Assembly: GCA_002409745.1 (NCBI GenBank)
Contig: DHOU01000018.1
Span: 37,455 to 58,373 of the forward strand
Origin: Bacteroidales bacterium UBA5382
Lineage (GTDB): Bacteria > Bacteroidota > Bacteroidia > Bacteroidales > Dysgonomonadaceae
Reading direction: 5' to 3'
DNA: 20,919 nucleotides
Shown here: positions 14,063-20,919 of the stretch, in pieces
How the letters are laid out: each line of letters opens with the position of its first letter
Position numbering within the stretch: position 1 is the stretch's first letter
Position numbers and translations under genes: made by a program
The notes under the pieces: generated by a model
The model's database searches: none
Told to the model about the DNA's origin: nothing
Seen by the model: the letters and a program-made list of their open reading frames with translations, nothing else

Positions 14063-14767
14063 ATGATACTTTACGACGTTCATACCCATCAAATTATTCT
14101 AGAAGATAGCGATGACCCTTATCACTCGTGTATCTTAGATGTATATCCTCTTCAATTCGAAGTCGCCAAAGAATCGTATACCCGTCATAGTTTTTCCTGC
14201 GGAATCCATCCGTGGTATTCAGAGGATAGCGACCAACAAATGGCTTATTTAACCGAAATAGCTCCTGATCCGCGAATTGTAGCCATCGGCGAAACAGGTT
14301 TGGACAAGCTCAAAGGACCTTCGTTCGATGTGCAAATCCCTGTTTTTAAAAGACATATCGTTTTGTCGGAAAAATTGCGCAAGCCGGTTATTATCCATTG
14401 TGTAAAAGCATGGGAAGAACTCATCCGCGTCAAACGCGAAACGGTTCCTTCACAGCCTTGGATTATTCACGGCTATCGGGGTAAACCGGAACTCACCAAA
14501 AGGCTCGTCAAGGAAGGCTTCCTGTTTTCCGTCGGCGACACGATCAACGCCGCCTCCATGCCTTTGATACCCATACACTCGCTCTTTTGCGAAACCGATG
14601 AAGACGAAATGAATATCCGTGACGTATACATACAAGCCGCTGAATCGCTTCAGATGGATGTCGAAACGTTCTCGGAACACATTGCACGGAATGTGCACCG
14701 GGTATTCCCCACCCTTCATACTCCCCCGACGTACCATTACAAAAAAGAGGAAGAAGAAAATGAGTAA
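14063..14767 (+). CDS. tatD: TatD family metal-dependent hydrolase
   Basis: TatD proteins are metal-dependent nucleases of the amidohydrolase fold. The 234-residue product shows DVHTHQ (residues 5-10, metal His7 and His9), GETGLDK (Glu77), VIIHC (His112), IIHGYRG (His136) and FCETDEDE (Asp179), which supply the metal ligands. It is 20-30 residues shorter than typical TatD and has ETDEDE in place of ETDSP, fitting the Bacteroidetes branch. It starts 3 nt after yidD and ends directly at a strong terminator hairpin. It is the last gene of the rnpA operon. Confidence 0.92.
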   Translation: MILYDVHTHQIILEDSDDPYHSCILDVYPLQFEVAKESYTRHSFSCGIHPWYSEDSDQQMAYLTEIAPDPRIVAIGETGLDKLKGPSFDVQIPVFKRHIVLSEKLRKPVIIHCVKAWEELIRVKRETVPSQPWIIHGYRGKPELTKRLVKEGFLFSVGDTINAASMPLIPIHSLFCETDEDEMNIRDVYIQAAESLQMDVETFSEHIARNVHRVFPTLHTPPTYHYKKEEEENE

Positions 14768-14807
14768 ATTAGCTTCATTAGCGAATCTGCTAATGGGCTA
14801 ATTTTTA
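14768..14807. terminator. Bidirectional terminator between tatD and rnhA
   Basis: ATTAGC (14768-14773) pairs with GCTAAT (14797-14802), and CATTAGC (14776-14782) pairs with GCTAATG (14789-14795). The loop is GAATCT and a small internal loop separates the stems. It starts at the base after the tatD stop and runs into TTTTATTT on the plus side. The rnhA stop codon lies in that T-run. Confidence 0.85.
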
Positions 14808-15428
14808 TTTCCGTCCGAAGTCCGCCGGAATTTCGCCCCAATGTTCCGTATTCCATTTCAGGATGGGATTAACGTACGTATTTTCTTGCAGCCATTTTTC
14901 CGCCCGCTCTATCAACTCAAAAACAGGCCGATTAGCCGATGTTTGCAGCAATTTCGTATTGCATTTCTTCTTCTTTACCCACTTCATCGCATTCACACTG
15001 TCGGAATAAATAGCAACCGCCCTATTCTCTTTCTTACACAAAGCCAATGCATGCACAATAGCCAGAAACTCTCCTATATTATTCGTTCCGTCGTCGTAAG
15101 GACCGACATGAAACACCTCCGTATAATCGTCGACCCACACACCGCGATACTCCATCTTACCCGGATTACCGCTACAAGCCGCATCAACCGCCAGACTTCC
15201 GGAAATAACCCCTTCAGCCAACAGTTTTTTACCTGACACATTATTCTTTGCAGAACCGATGTACTTCCACGGATTCCCTGAAAATGCTTTTCGGGCTGTT
15301 TCAAGCGATGAAAAAGACTTATATAACGCACCGTCATGCCCCGACACCTGCGCTTTACATTCATCCCAAGTAGTATAAACGCCGGGGGTTGCTCCCCGCC
15401 ATACCACATAATATTTTTTGGCGGCCAT
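14805..15428 (-). CDS. rnhA: Ribonuclease HI with viroplasmin-like N-terminal domain
   Basis: It cuts the RNA strand of RNA-DNA hybrids in replication and repair. The 207 residues have an N-terminal caulimovirus viroplasmin-like domain (about 5-50, YYVVWRGATPGVYTTWDECK), which binds hybrids, then an RNase HI domain with the full DEDD set: Asp82 (AVDAACSGNPG), Glu120 (NIGEFLAI), Asp143 (YSDSVNA) and Asp203 (PADFGRK). Its ATG overlaps the stop of the upstream gene by one base (TAATG), so translation is coupled. Confidence 0.96.
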   Translation of the reverse strand: MAAKKYYVVWRGATPGVYTTWDECKAQVSGHDGALYKSFSSLETARKAFSGNPWKYIGSAKNNVSGKKLLAEGVISGSLAVDAACSGNPGKMEYRGVWVDDYTEVFHVGPYDDGTNNIGEFLAIVHALALCKKENRAVAIYSDSVNAMKWVKKKKCNTKLLQTSANRPVFELIERAEKWLQENTYVNPILKWNTEHWGEIPADFGRK

Positions 15429-15883
15429 TACATGCTTTCCAGGATGTAGGGCGTGAGCTCTTCTTCGAGTGGAGGCTCCTGCACAGACTCTTCGATGGTG
15501 ATGATGCTATCTACAATATAGCGGGTATATCCGCGCCAGGGAAGGGGAGCAAAGTATTCTTTATAGTGCAACTGTACATCTTTTCCGCTGGAAATCATCA
15601 GGCGCTTGGCCACTTCTTCATTTTCGACCGAAAAATCAAACTGATTCGACTGTAATCCGCCTGGTCTATCGGCTCTGAAACCGCTTTGAATAAGCTTTCC
15701 TTCATAGGTCTTGAATACAACCCCTTTGTAGATTAAATAATTCAGTTCTCCGGATTTCACCCCCGTACCGAACACATAATAGTAGCGTACATAAAAGAAA
15801 ATAGACAACGCCAGTACCAGGATTCCGAGAAACCACCACAGTACTTTTTTACTCCTTTTTCTCTTTGGTTTAAAATCATTCAT
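15428..15883 (-). CDS. Membrane-anchored conserved Bacteroidetes protein
   Basis: The 151-residue product starts with a basic stretch (KPKRKRSKK) then one membrane helix (about residues 14-32), so it lies in the inner membrane with the bulk outside the cytoplasm. The soluble part is beta-rich (YKGVVFKTYEGKL, VQLHYKEYF) and ends acidic. Homologues in Bacteroides are sometimes labelled '6-phosphogluconate dehydrogenase', which the sequence gives no reason to accept: there is no Rossmann fold. It is upstream of and coupled to rnhA. Function is unknown. Confidence 0.8.
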   Translation of the reverse strand: MNDFKPKRKRSKKVLWWFLGILVLALSIFFYVRYYYVFGTGVKSGELNYLIYKGVVFKTYEGKLIQSGFRADRPGGLQSNQFDFSVENEEVAKRLMISSGKDVQLHYKEYFAPLPWRGYTRYIVDSIITIEESVQEPPLEEELTPYILESM

Positions 15884-15911
15884 ATCCTGTTTCTATTTTT
15901 AATTATGGATG

Positions 15912-15919
15912 TAAAGGTA
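15912..15919 (-). promoter_or_regulatory. Possible -7 box of the membrane protein-rnhA unit
   Basis: The minus strand reads TACCTTTA, one mismatch from TAnnTTTG, about 29 nt upstream of the ATG at 15883. Confidence 0.4.
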
Positions 15920-15983
15920 AGCTTTTTTTACTTTTTTAGATAATTATTGAGACAAAAAACATCCCGGATATGCCAAATTAAGC

Positions 15984-15991
15984 TAACTTTG
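15984..15991 (+). promoter_or_regulatory. -7 box of the C1 peptidase-murF unit
   Basis: TAACTTTG matches TAnnTTTG, with a predicted transcript start near 15998. This excludes the longer frame opening at 15947 and helps place the start at 16040. Confidence 0.6.
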
Positions 15992-16039
15992 TGTGGCTAT
16001 CACGAACAGAAATTCATGAATATCCATAAACAAATAAAG

Positions 16040-17218
16040 ATGAAAAAATTCTATTTTATTTTTGTTGCGCTGACAATCTCTCTGACCGTTGCCGCACAAG
16101 TCAAAACGAACGCTTACACGTTTCAGGTAATAAAAGAAAATGCGATTACCCCCATTAAGAACCAAGCGAACAGCGGCACTTGCTGGAGCTTTTCAGGCGT
16201 AGGATTGCTCGAATCCGAACTATTGCGTACGGGAAAAGGCGCTTACGATCTCTCCGAAATGTATATTGTCCGCCGAAATTATGAAGATAAAGCCACTAAA
16301 TATGCACGGCTGCATGGTAGCCTGAACTTCTCTGCGGGAGGATCGTTCGCCGACGTTATAGAAACAATCGATGAATACGGCCTCATTCCGGACACGGCTT
16401 ACAACGGCCTAAACTATGGGAGTGAGCAACACAACCATAACGAAATGGATAAAGTTTTAAAGGGTTATATGGATGGCATTGTCAACGCAAAAAGCCTCTC
16501 ACCCGTATGGTATGAGGGATTCAGCGCCATTCTCGACACGTATCTGGGTAAAGTTCCCGAAACATTCACCTACGAAGGGAAGCAATATACGCCCCAATCG
16601 TTTGCCGAGCATTTAGGGCTGAAAAGCGACCAATTCGTTTCATTATCTTCTTTCACACATCATCCTTTTTATACGACATTCGCCATTGAAGTGCCCGATA
16701 ACTGGCGATGGGCAAAATCATACAATCTCCCGATCGATGAAATGATAGAGGCAATCGATCATGCCATCATGCAGGGTTATACCGTGGCATGGGCTTCGGA
16801 CGTGAGCGAAATCGGGTTTTCTCGGACGGGGATGGCTATCATTCCCGATGAAAAAGCGGCTGAAAATGCCGGCAGCGACCAGGCTCACTGGCTCGGATTA
16901 TCGCCCCGCGAACGGGATGAAGCTCTTCGCGGCCGCATCGGTAAAGAACTGCTTGCGGAAAAACAAATCTCTCAAGAGATGCGTCAGGAATCATTTAATA
17001 ACTACCAAACCACCGACGACCACGGAATGCTGATATACGGTATCGCCAAAGATCAAAACGGAAACAAATATTATCTGGTGAAGAACTCATGGGGTAAAGC
17101 CGGAAATAACGACGGCATCTGGTATGCTTCGGAAGCGTTTGTGCGTTACAAAACCTTGAATGTGGTTGTGAACAAAAACTCGTTGCCGAAGGGAATCGCC
17201 CGAAAGCTTAAATTGTAA
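16040..17218 (+). CDS. Exported C1-family (bleomycin hydrolase-like) cysteine peptidase
   Basis: This is an exported papain-fold aminopeptidase of the PepC/bleomycin hydrolase group common in Bacteroidetes. I place the start at ATG 16040 (392 residues): the signal peptide MKKFYFIFVALTISLTVAAQ begins there, the predicted transcript starts at about 15998, and an ATG at 16016 would put eight residues before the signal. The papain triad is present: Gln42 and Cys48 in NQANSGTCWSFSG, His328 in DDHGML and Asn349 in KNSWG. It lacks the C-terminal extension of cytoplasmic PepC that blocks the active site, or keeps only a short one. It lies 12 nt upstream of murF and likely shares its transcript. Confidence 0.93.
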   Translation: MKKFYFIFVALTISLTVAAQVKTNAYTFQVIKENAITPIKNQANSGTCWSFSGVGLLESELLRTGKGAYDLSEMYIVRRNYEDKATKYARLHGSLNFSAGGSFADVIETIDEYGLIPDTAYNGLNYGSEQHNHNEMDKVLKGYMDGIVNAKSLSPVWYEGFSAILDTYLGKVPETFTYEGKQYTPQSFAEHLGLKSDQFVSLSSFTHHPFYTTFAIEVPDNWRWAKSYNLPIDEMIEAIDHAIMQGYTVAWASDVSEIGFSRTGMAIIPDEKAAENAGSDQAHWLGLSPRERDEALRGRIGKELLAEKQISQEMRQESFNNYQTTDDHGMLIYGIAKDQNGNKYYLVKNSWGKAGNNDGIWYASEAFVRYKTLNVVVNKNSLPKGIARKLKL

Positions 17219-17230
17219 CGGTCCCCGACA

Positions 17231-18541
17231 ATGACTATAGAAGAATTATACGACCTTTTCTTGCAACATCCGGGTATTTCGACCGACTCGCGAGTCTGTC
17301 CGAAAGATTCGATTTTCTTTGCACTGAAAGGGGAACGGTTTAACGGAAACCTTTTCGCTACGGCTGCCCTCAAAAAAGGGTGTTCGTATGCGGTGGTGGA
17401 CGAATGGGAAGATGATGCGCACGACGACCATGTGATCGTGGTCGATAACGTATTGGCTTGCTTGCAAAAATTAGCCAATTATCATCGTCGCAAACTGAAA
17501 ACCCCCATCATCGGGATTACCGGAACGAACGGCAAAACAACCACCAAAGAACTGATTGCAACAACGTTGTCCCGGGAATTCAAAGTGGCGTACACGCAGG
17601 GAAATCTCAACAATCACATTGGTGTTCCGCTTACCCTGCTCTCCATGAACGCTTCCCACGAAATAGGCATCGTGGAAATGGGAGCCAACCATCCCGGTGA
17701 AATTAAGGAACTATGCGAAATTGTCGAACCGGATTTCGGATTGATAACCAACGTAGGAAAAGCGCATTTGGAAGGCTTCGGATCTTTCGAGAATGTGATT
17801 AAAACCAAAGGAGAATTGTATGACTTTATCCGCAACCACGATGGAAAAGTTTTTGTAAACAAAGATAATGCGTATTTACTGGAGATGTCCGACGGAATGA
17901 ACCGTATTCTTTACGGTAAAAACGATCCTTCTCTTTTTGCATCAGGCGCCATGAATCAAGCCAACCCTTTCCTTGAGTTTAACTGGAATTTTTTCGACCA
18001 ATCATACCTGGTTAAAACAAAACTGGTAGGAGAGTATAACTTGGATAATGCATTGGCAGCCGTAGCGGTAGGAAAATTTTTCGGAATCAACACGGAACTG
18101 ATTAGCGAGGCTTTACAGGAGTATGAGCCGAAAAACAATCGCTCTCAATTCGAACGGACTGAACGTAATGACTTGATTGTAGATGCTTACAATGCCAATC
18201 CTACGAGCATGCGGGTTTCTCTTGATTTTTTTAACGGTATTCCTTCTTCCTTACCGAAAGCGGTCATATTGGGCGAAATGAAAGAACTCGGAGAAAGCAG
18301 TGAGAAAGAACACTCCGATTTAATGGATTTGATCGACAATCCATCGCTCGATAAAATATATCTGGTCGGAGAAGTCTTCAACCGTTATAAAAATGACGGA
18401 AAAGACCCCCATATTTATGGTTTCTTCAATACGGTTGAAGAACTAATGGAAGAATTACAAAACCGTCCTCTTACCGGACACTATATCTTACTGAAAGGAT
18501 CGCATTCGGTACATTTAGAAAAAGTAATTCCCTATTTGTAA
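17231..18541 (+). CDS. murF: UDP-N-acetylmuramoyl-tripeptide--D-alanyl-D-alanine ligase
   Basis: MurF adds D-Ala-D-Ala to the UDP-MurNAc-tripeptide, the last cytoplasmic step of peptidoglycan precursor synthesis, using ATP. The 436 residues have the N-terminal UMAG-binding domain (STDSR at 17-21), the central ATPase with P-loop GITGTNGKTTTK (95-106), EMGANHPGEI (about 147-156), and the C-terminal domain with DAYNANPTSM (about 317-326). The end is the GSHSVHLEKV-type segment. It stands apart from the dcw cluster, where murF usually lies in other phyla. The gene is followed by a strong hairpin. Confidence 0.97.
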   Translation: MTIEELYDLFLQHPGISTDSRVCPKDSIFFALKGERFNGNLFATAALKKGCSYAVVDEWEDDAHDDHVIVVDNVLACLQKLANYHRRKLKTPIIGITGTNGKTTTKELIATTLSREFKVAYTQGNLNNHIGVPLTLLSMNASHEIGIVEMGANHPGEIKELCEIVEPDFGLITNVGKAHLEGFGSFENVIKTKGELYDFIRNHDGKVFVNKDNAYLLEMSDGMNRILYGKNDPSLFASGAMNQANPFLEFNWNFFDQSYLVKTKLVGEYNLDNALAAVAVGKFFGINTELISEALQEYEPKNNRSQFERTERNDLIVDAYNANPTSMRVSLDFFNGIPSSLPKAVILGEMKELGESSEKEHSDLMDLIDNPSLDKIYLVGEVFNRYKNDGKDPHIYGFFNTVEELMEELQNRPLTGHYILLKGSHSVHLEKVIPYL

Positions 18542-18579
18542 GCTCGGGGTTAGGCTCGGACGCCTCCGTCTCAATAAAT

Positions 18580-18616
18580 ATATCCGGGAAACTAAATTTA
18601 TCTGTTTCCCGGATAT
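18580..18616. terminator. Bidirectional terminator between murF and gdhA
   Basis: ATATCCGGGAAAC (18580-18592) pairs perfectly with GTTTCCCGGATAT (18604-18616) around an 11-nt loop. CTATTTTA follows on the plus side. It sits between the convergent stops of murF and gdhA. Confidence 0.85.
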
Positions 18617-18653
18617 CTATTTTAAAGTCCTGAATCTACGAATAAACGTTTAA

Positions 18654-19991
18654 TTAGACAACGCCCTGAGCCATCATGGCATCGGCCACTTTCATGAAGC
18701 CGGCGATATTGGCGCCTTTCACATAGTTAATGTATCCGTCTTTTTCAGTCCCGAACTTAACGCACTGTTTGTGGATATTCGACATGATAAAATGCAGCTT
18801 TTCATCCACTTCGGCTTCCGACCAATTCAAGTGCATGGCATTTTGCGTCATCTCCAATCCCGATGTGGCTACACCTCCGGCATTCACGGCTTTCCCGGGA
18901 GCGAACAGCATCTTATGATGAAGGAATAATTCGACAGCTTCCGCCGTACAACCCATATTGGATATTTCGGCGACACACGTCACATCATTATCCATCAAAG
19001 CCTGAGCATCTTCTGCGTTCAATTCATTTTGTATCGCACACGGCAAAGCGATATCGACTTTCCGTTCCCAAGGACGTTTATCCGCATAGAATTCCGCATT
19101 GGGGAACTCTTCCGCATACGGCTCCACGATATCCTGTCCCGAAGCGCGCAACTCGAGCATATAATCGATTTTCTTTCCACTGATACCCTCCGGATCATAG
19201 ATGTAACCATCGGGACCGGAAATAGTCACCACTTTCGCGCCCAGTTCGGTCGCTTTAAGAGCTGCTCCCCAAGCCACGTTTCCAAAGCCTGAAATCGCGA
19301 CTGTTTTGCCTTTGATGTCGATGCCGTGCTCCTGCAACATCTGATGCACGAAATACAATCCGCCGAAACCGGTAGCTTCGGGACGGATAAGCGATCCGCC
19401 ATACGACAATCCTTTACCGGTAAACGTGCCGGTATTTTCCCTGGCCAGTTTTTTGTACATCCCGTACATATAACCGATTTCACGGGCGCCCACGCCGATA
19501 TCTCCGGCCGGGACATCGGTATCCGGGCCGATATTTCGCCACAATTCCAACATAAACGATTGGCAGAAACGCATCACTTCGGCATTCGACCGGCCTTTAA
19601 TCGTAAAATCCGATCCTCCTTTAGCTCCTCCCATCGGTAACGATGTAAGCGCGTTCTTGAACGTTTGTTCGAATCCCAGAAATTTTAAAGATGAAAGCGA
19701 AACCGAAGGATGGAAGCGAAGTCCTCCTTTATACGGGCCAATCGCGTTGTTGAATTGCACACGATAACCCGTGTTCACATGCACATCACCGGAATCGTCT
19801 ACCCAAGGTACTTTAAAGATGAAAATCCGGTCGGGTTCGACCAACTGTTCGATAATACGTGCCTTTTCAAATTCAGGATGTCCGTTATAAACTTCTTCTA
19901 TGGAAGTCAAAACTTCCCCTACTGCTTGCAAATATTCCGACTGTCCGGGATATTTAGCCTCGAGTTGTGTCATTATGTCAACTACCCTCAT
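18654..19991 (-). CDS. gdhA: NADP-type glutamate dehydrogenase
   Basis: This hexameric cytoplasmic enzyme makes glutamate from 2-oxoglutarate and ammonium, the main ammonium entry in Bacteroidales. The 445 residues include GPYKGGLRFHPSV with Lys88, FKNALTSLPMGGAKGGSDF with catalytic Lys124, PAGDIGVGAREI with Asp164, and the dinucleotide-binding ISGFGNVAWGAA (about 232-243). Length and motifs fit the NADP-dependent (S50-I) class. A perfect -7 box lies upstream. It is a single gene with a hairpin after its stop. Confidence 0.97.
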   Translation of the reverse strand: MRVVDIMTQLEAKYPGQSEYLQAVGEVLTSIEEVYNGHPEFEKARIIEQLVEPDRIFIFKVPWVDDSGDVHVNTGYRVQFNNAIGPYKGGLRFHPSVSLSSLKFLGFEQTFKNALTSLPMGGAKGGSDFTIKGRSNAEVMRFCQSFMLELWRNIGPDTDVPAGDIGVGAREIGYMYGMYKKLARENTGTFTGKGLSYGGSLIRPEATGFGGLYFVHQMLQEHGIDIKGKTVAISGFGNVAWGAALKATELGAKVVTISGPDGYIYDPEGISGKKIDYMLELRASGQDIVEPYAEEFPNAEFYADKRPWERKVDIALPCAIQNELNAEDAQALMDNDVTCVAEISNMGCTAEAVELFLHHKMLFAPGKAVNAGGVATSGLEMTQNAMHLNWSEAEVDEKLHFIMSNIHKQCVKFGTEKDGYINYVKGANIAGFMKVADAMMAQGVV

Positions 19992-20024
19992 AATAAAAAC
20001 TGTTTTTTAAGGTGATTTACTGGA

Positions 20025-20032
20025 CAAAGGTA
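20025..20032 (-). promoter_or_regulatory. -7 box of gdhA
   Basis: The minus strand reads TACCTTTG, matching TAnnTTTG, about 34 nt upstream of the gdhA ATG at 19991. Confidence 0.65.
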
Positions 20033-20194
20033 AGAAATTAATATATACAGTATTCTTTTTAGGAGATATTTTTTTCTCTTTCTCACCAAGAGGGGAGTAA
20101 CCCGGAATGGTTTTAACCTGAACATTACTCCACGCCAGCGTAAGTTTCCGGACTTGTACCTTGTTAGCAGGTCGTTTACATAACCGCCGGCGCC

Positions 20195-20425
20195 GCTTTT
20201 TCTCCTTCTTACAGGCTTTTATATTGTGGTAACACGCCATTGTGTGGTACTTGCATCCGTTTTTGTTATTCTTACACTCATTTTTGTGTTGCTTACATGC
20301 CATTGCGTCACTTTATCATCCGTTTTTCTACTGCTGACAGGCCATTATGTCGTCCTTACAGTCGTTTTTATCATGCTGACGTTCGTTTTTGTTATTCTCG
20401 CAGCCGTTTTTGTCATGCTTACGGC
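20195..20425. repeat. Degenerate 21-bp tandem repeat, 11 units
   Basis: Units start exactly every 21 bp at 20195, 20216, 20237, 20258, 20279, 20300, 20321, 20342, 20363, 20384 and 20405. Most begin CGTTTTT or CCATT and end with C-TTACA-type or C-TGAC-type text. Copies differ at many positions yet no indel breaks the register. In all three plus frames and on the minus strand this gives a 7-residue period, for example V-F-V-x-L-T-x on the plus strand and C-K every seventh residue on the minus strand. Confidence 0.85.
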
Positions 20426-20631
20426 AAGGAAACGCATTCCGTCACATCCAACGTGTGAAAGCCTCGCCTAACAGAAGATCCAGTCAAACAGCATGTTAGT
20501 TTTATTAACCATAGAGGTGGTAAAAAGGCCCCCGATTTAACCACGATTAACTTGCAAAAATCATTTATTCGAAAAATAATTCCCAAATTGCGGTGTTTTT
20601 AAAAATAAATACATATAAAACTTAATTTATT

Positions 20632-20919
20632 ATGAATACGAGAGATTCTAATTATCAGAGAATGGCTCGTAACGTGAAGGCAGTCCTCCACCAATACGAA
20701 CCGGTTTGGAAGGAAAAACCAAGAGTAGCCAAGGAAGTAGACACATTCGACTCGGCTGTGGAAAAAATGGAGCCGCATTCCATAGGCTCGCTTATCGTAA
20801 CCACAGGCGTCACCGATAATAAGGATGCCGTAACCCTCGAAATGTATACAGAGGCGGCCGCCATCGCCCGGAGGGTCTCGATCTATGCCCTCGACACCGG
20901 CGACTACGGATTGCACGAC
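20632..20919 (+). CDS. Partial orphan protein, Bacteroidales family, cut by window end
   Basis: Translation from ATG at 20632 gives 96 codons to the window edge without a stop. The product begins MNTRDSNYQRMARNVKAVLH and is predicted to be helical with mixed charge (EPVWKEKPRVAKEVDTFDSA, then DAVTLEMYTEAAAIARRVS). It recalls a Bacteroidetes family of about 200-250 residues that begin with R-D-(A/S)-N and a run of helices and have no known function. There is no signal peptide. The AT-rich leader begins after the 21-bp repeat tract. No perfect -7 box was found; TAACTTGC near 20552 is the nearest. Confidence 0.7.
   Translation, partial: MNTRDSNYQRMARNVKAVLHQYEPVWKEKPRVAKEVDTFDSAVEKMEPHSIGSLIVTTGVTDNKDAVTLEMYTEAAAIARRVSIYALDTGDYGLHD

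Larger units (their letters stand above)
19992..20631. other. Gene-free region with degenerate tandem repeat
   Basis: No convincing gene is present in these 640 bases. It holds the gdhA promoter (20025-20032), a loosely repetitive stretch (about 20095-20190), an 11-unit degenerate 21-bp tandem repeat (20195-20425) and an AT-rich leader of the terminal gene (20520-20631). Open frames in the repeat arise because 21 bp is a multiple of three. Confidence 0.75.

Noticed and set aside
15947..16039. N-terminal extension of the C1 peptidase
   Set aside because: It begins with TTG upstream of the predicted transcript start (about 15998) and would bury the signal peptide.
20007..20303. 98-codon minus-strand frame with C-K heptads
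   Set aside because: It starts inside the 21-bp repeat, crosses the gdhA promoter and ends in a low-complexity tail. The frame is open because of the period of three; no ribosome-binding site is seen.
20195..20425. CRISPR array in the 21-bp tract
   Set aside because: The units are contiguous and degenerate, without alternating conserved repeat and unique spacer.
20226..20471. 81-codon plus-strand hydrophobic heptad frame
   Set aside because: It is also a product of the 21-bp repeat. It looks like membrane helices only because the unit is T-rich; no start signal supports it.

Overview
The window comes from a Bacteroidales chromosome, probably a Parabacteroides/Tannerella/Porphyromonas-type relative. 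Several signs agree. The promoters carry the Bacteroidetes -7 box (TAnnTTTG). The gene order DUF4271 - hemD - rnpA - yidD - tatD is typical of the phylum. The metK product has the long Bacteroidetes form, the RNase HI carries a viroplasmin-like N-terminal domain, and several small orphan families belong to this phylum.

Layout: (1) 1-2100 holds an intergenic inverted repeat, a minus-strand NlpC/P60-LysM lipoprotein and a plus-strand HAD phosphatase. (2) 2106-8027 is an accessory block with every gene on the minus strand: a small exported protein, a sugar O-acetyltransferase, a tandem pair of unrecognised paralogues (one stopped by an in-frame amber codon), a short tandem repeat, a TauE/SafE permease overlapping a chimeric nucleotidyltransferase-like gene, an orphan protein, a frameshifted small gene, and a three-gene DUF3791/DUF3990 module that looks like a toxin-antitoxin set. 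(3) 8156-9169 is an exported Amidase_3 peptidoglycan amidase. (4) 9377-12469 starts with a promoter and a SAM-II-like riboswitch, followed by metK, a LOG-family phosphoribohydrolase and a DUF4271 membrane protein. (5) 12466-14767 carries hemD, then rnpA-yidD-tatD, closed by a strong hairpin shared with a convergent pair (rnhA and a membrane-anchored protein, 14805-15883). (6) 16040-18541 is an exported C1-family peptidase followed by murF. (7) A perfect 13-bp-arm hairpin separates murF from the convergent gdhA (18654-19991). (8) 19992-20631 has no gene but contains a degenerate 21-bp tandem repeat. The window ends inside an orphan Bacteroidales gene.

The housekeeping genes cover cell-wall building and remodelling (murF, NlpC/P60, amidase), methyl-donor synthesis under predicted SAM feedback (metK), tRNA maturation and membrane insertion (rnpA, yidD), tetrapyrrole synthesis (hemD) and nitrogen assimilation (gdhA).

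The least explained material is in the accessory block and the repeat tracts. I see decay (amber stop, frameshift, gene fusion, short ORF remnants) beside a predicted ADP-ribosyltransferase-like toxin module. I found no convincing new multi-gene system. The best leads are the DUF3990 module, the decaying paralogue pair with repeats in its leader, the SAM-II-like element with an unclear pseudoknot, and the 21-bp repeat tract. Family names come from recognition by eye, not from searches.
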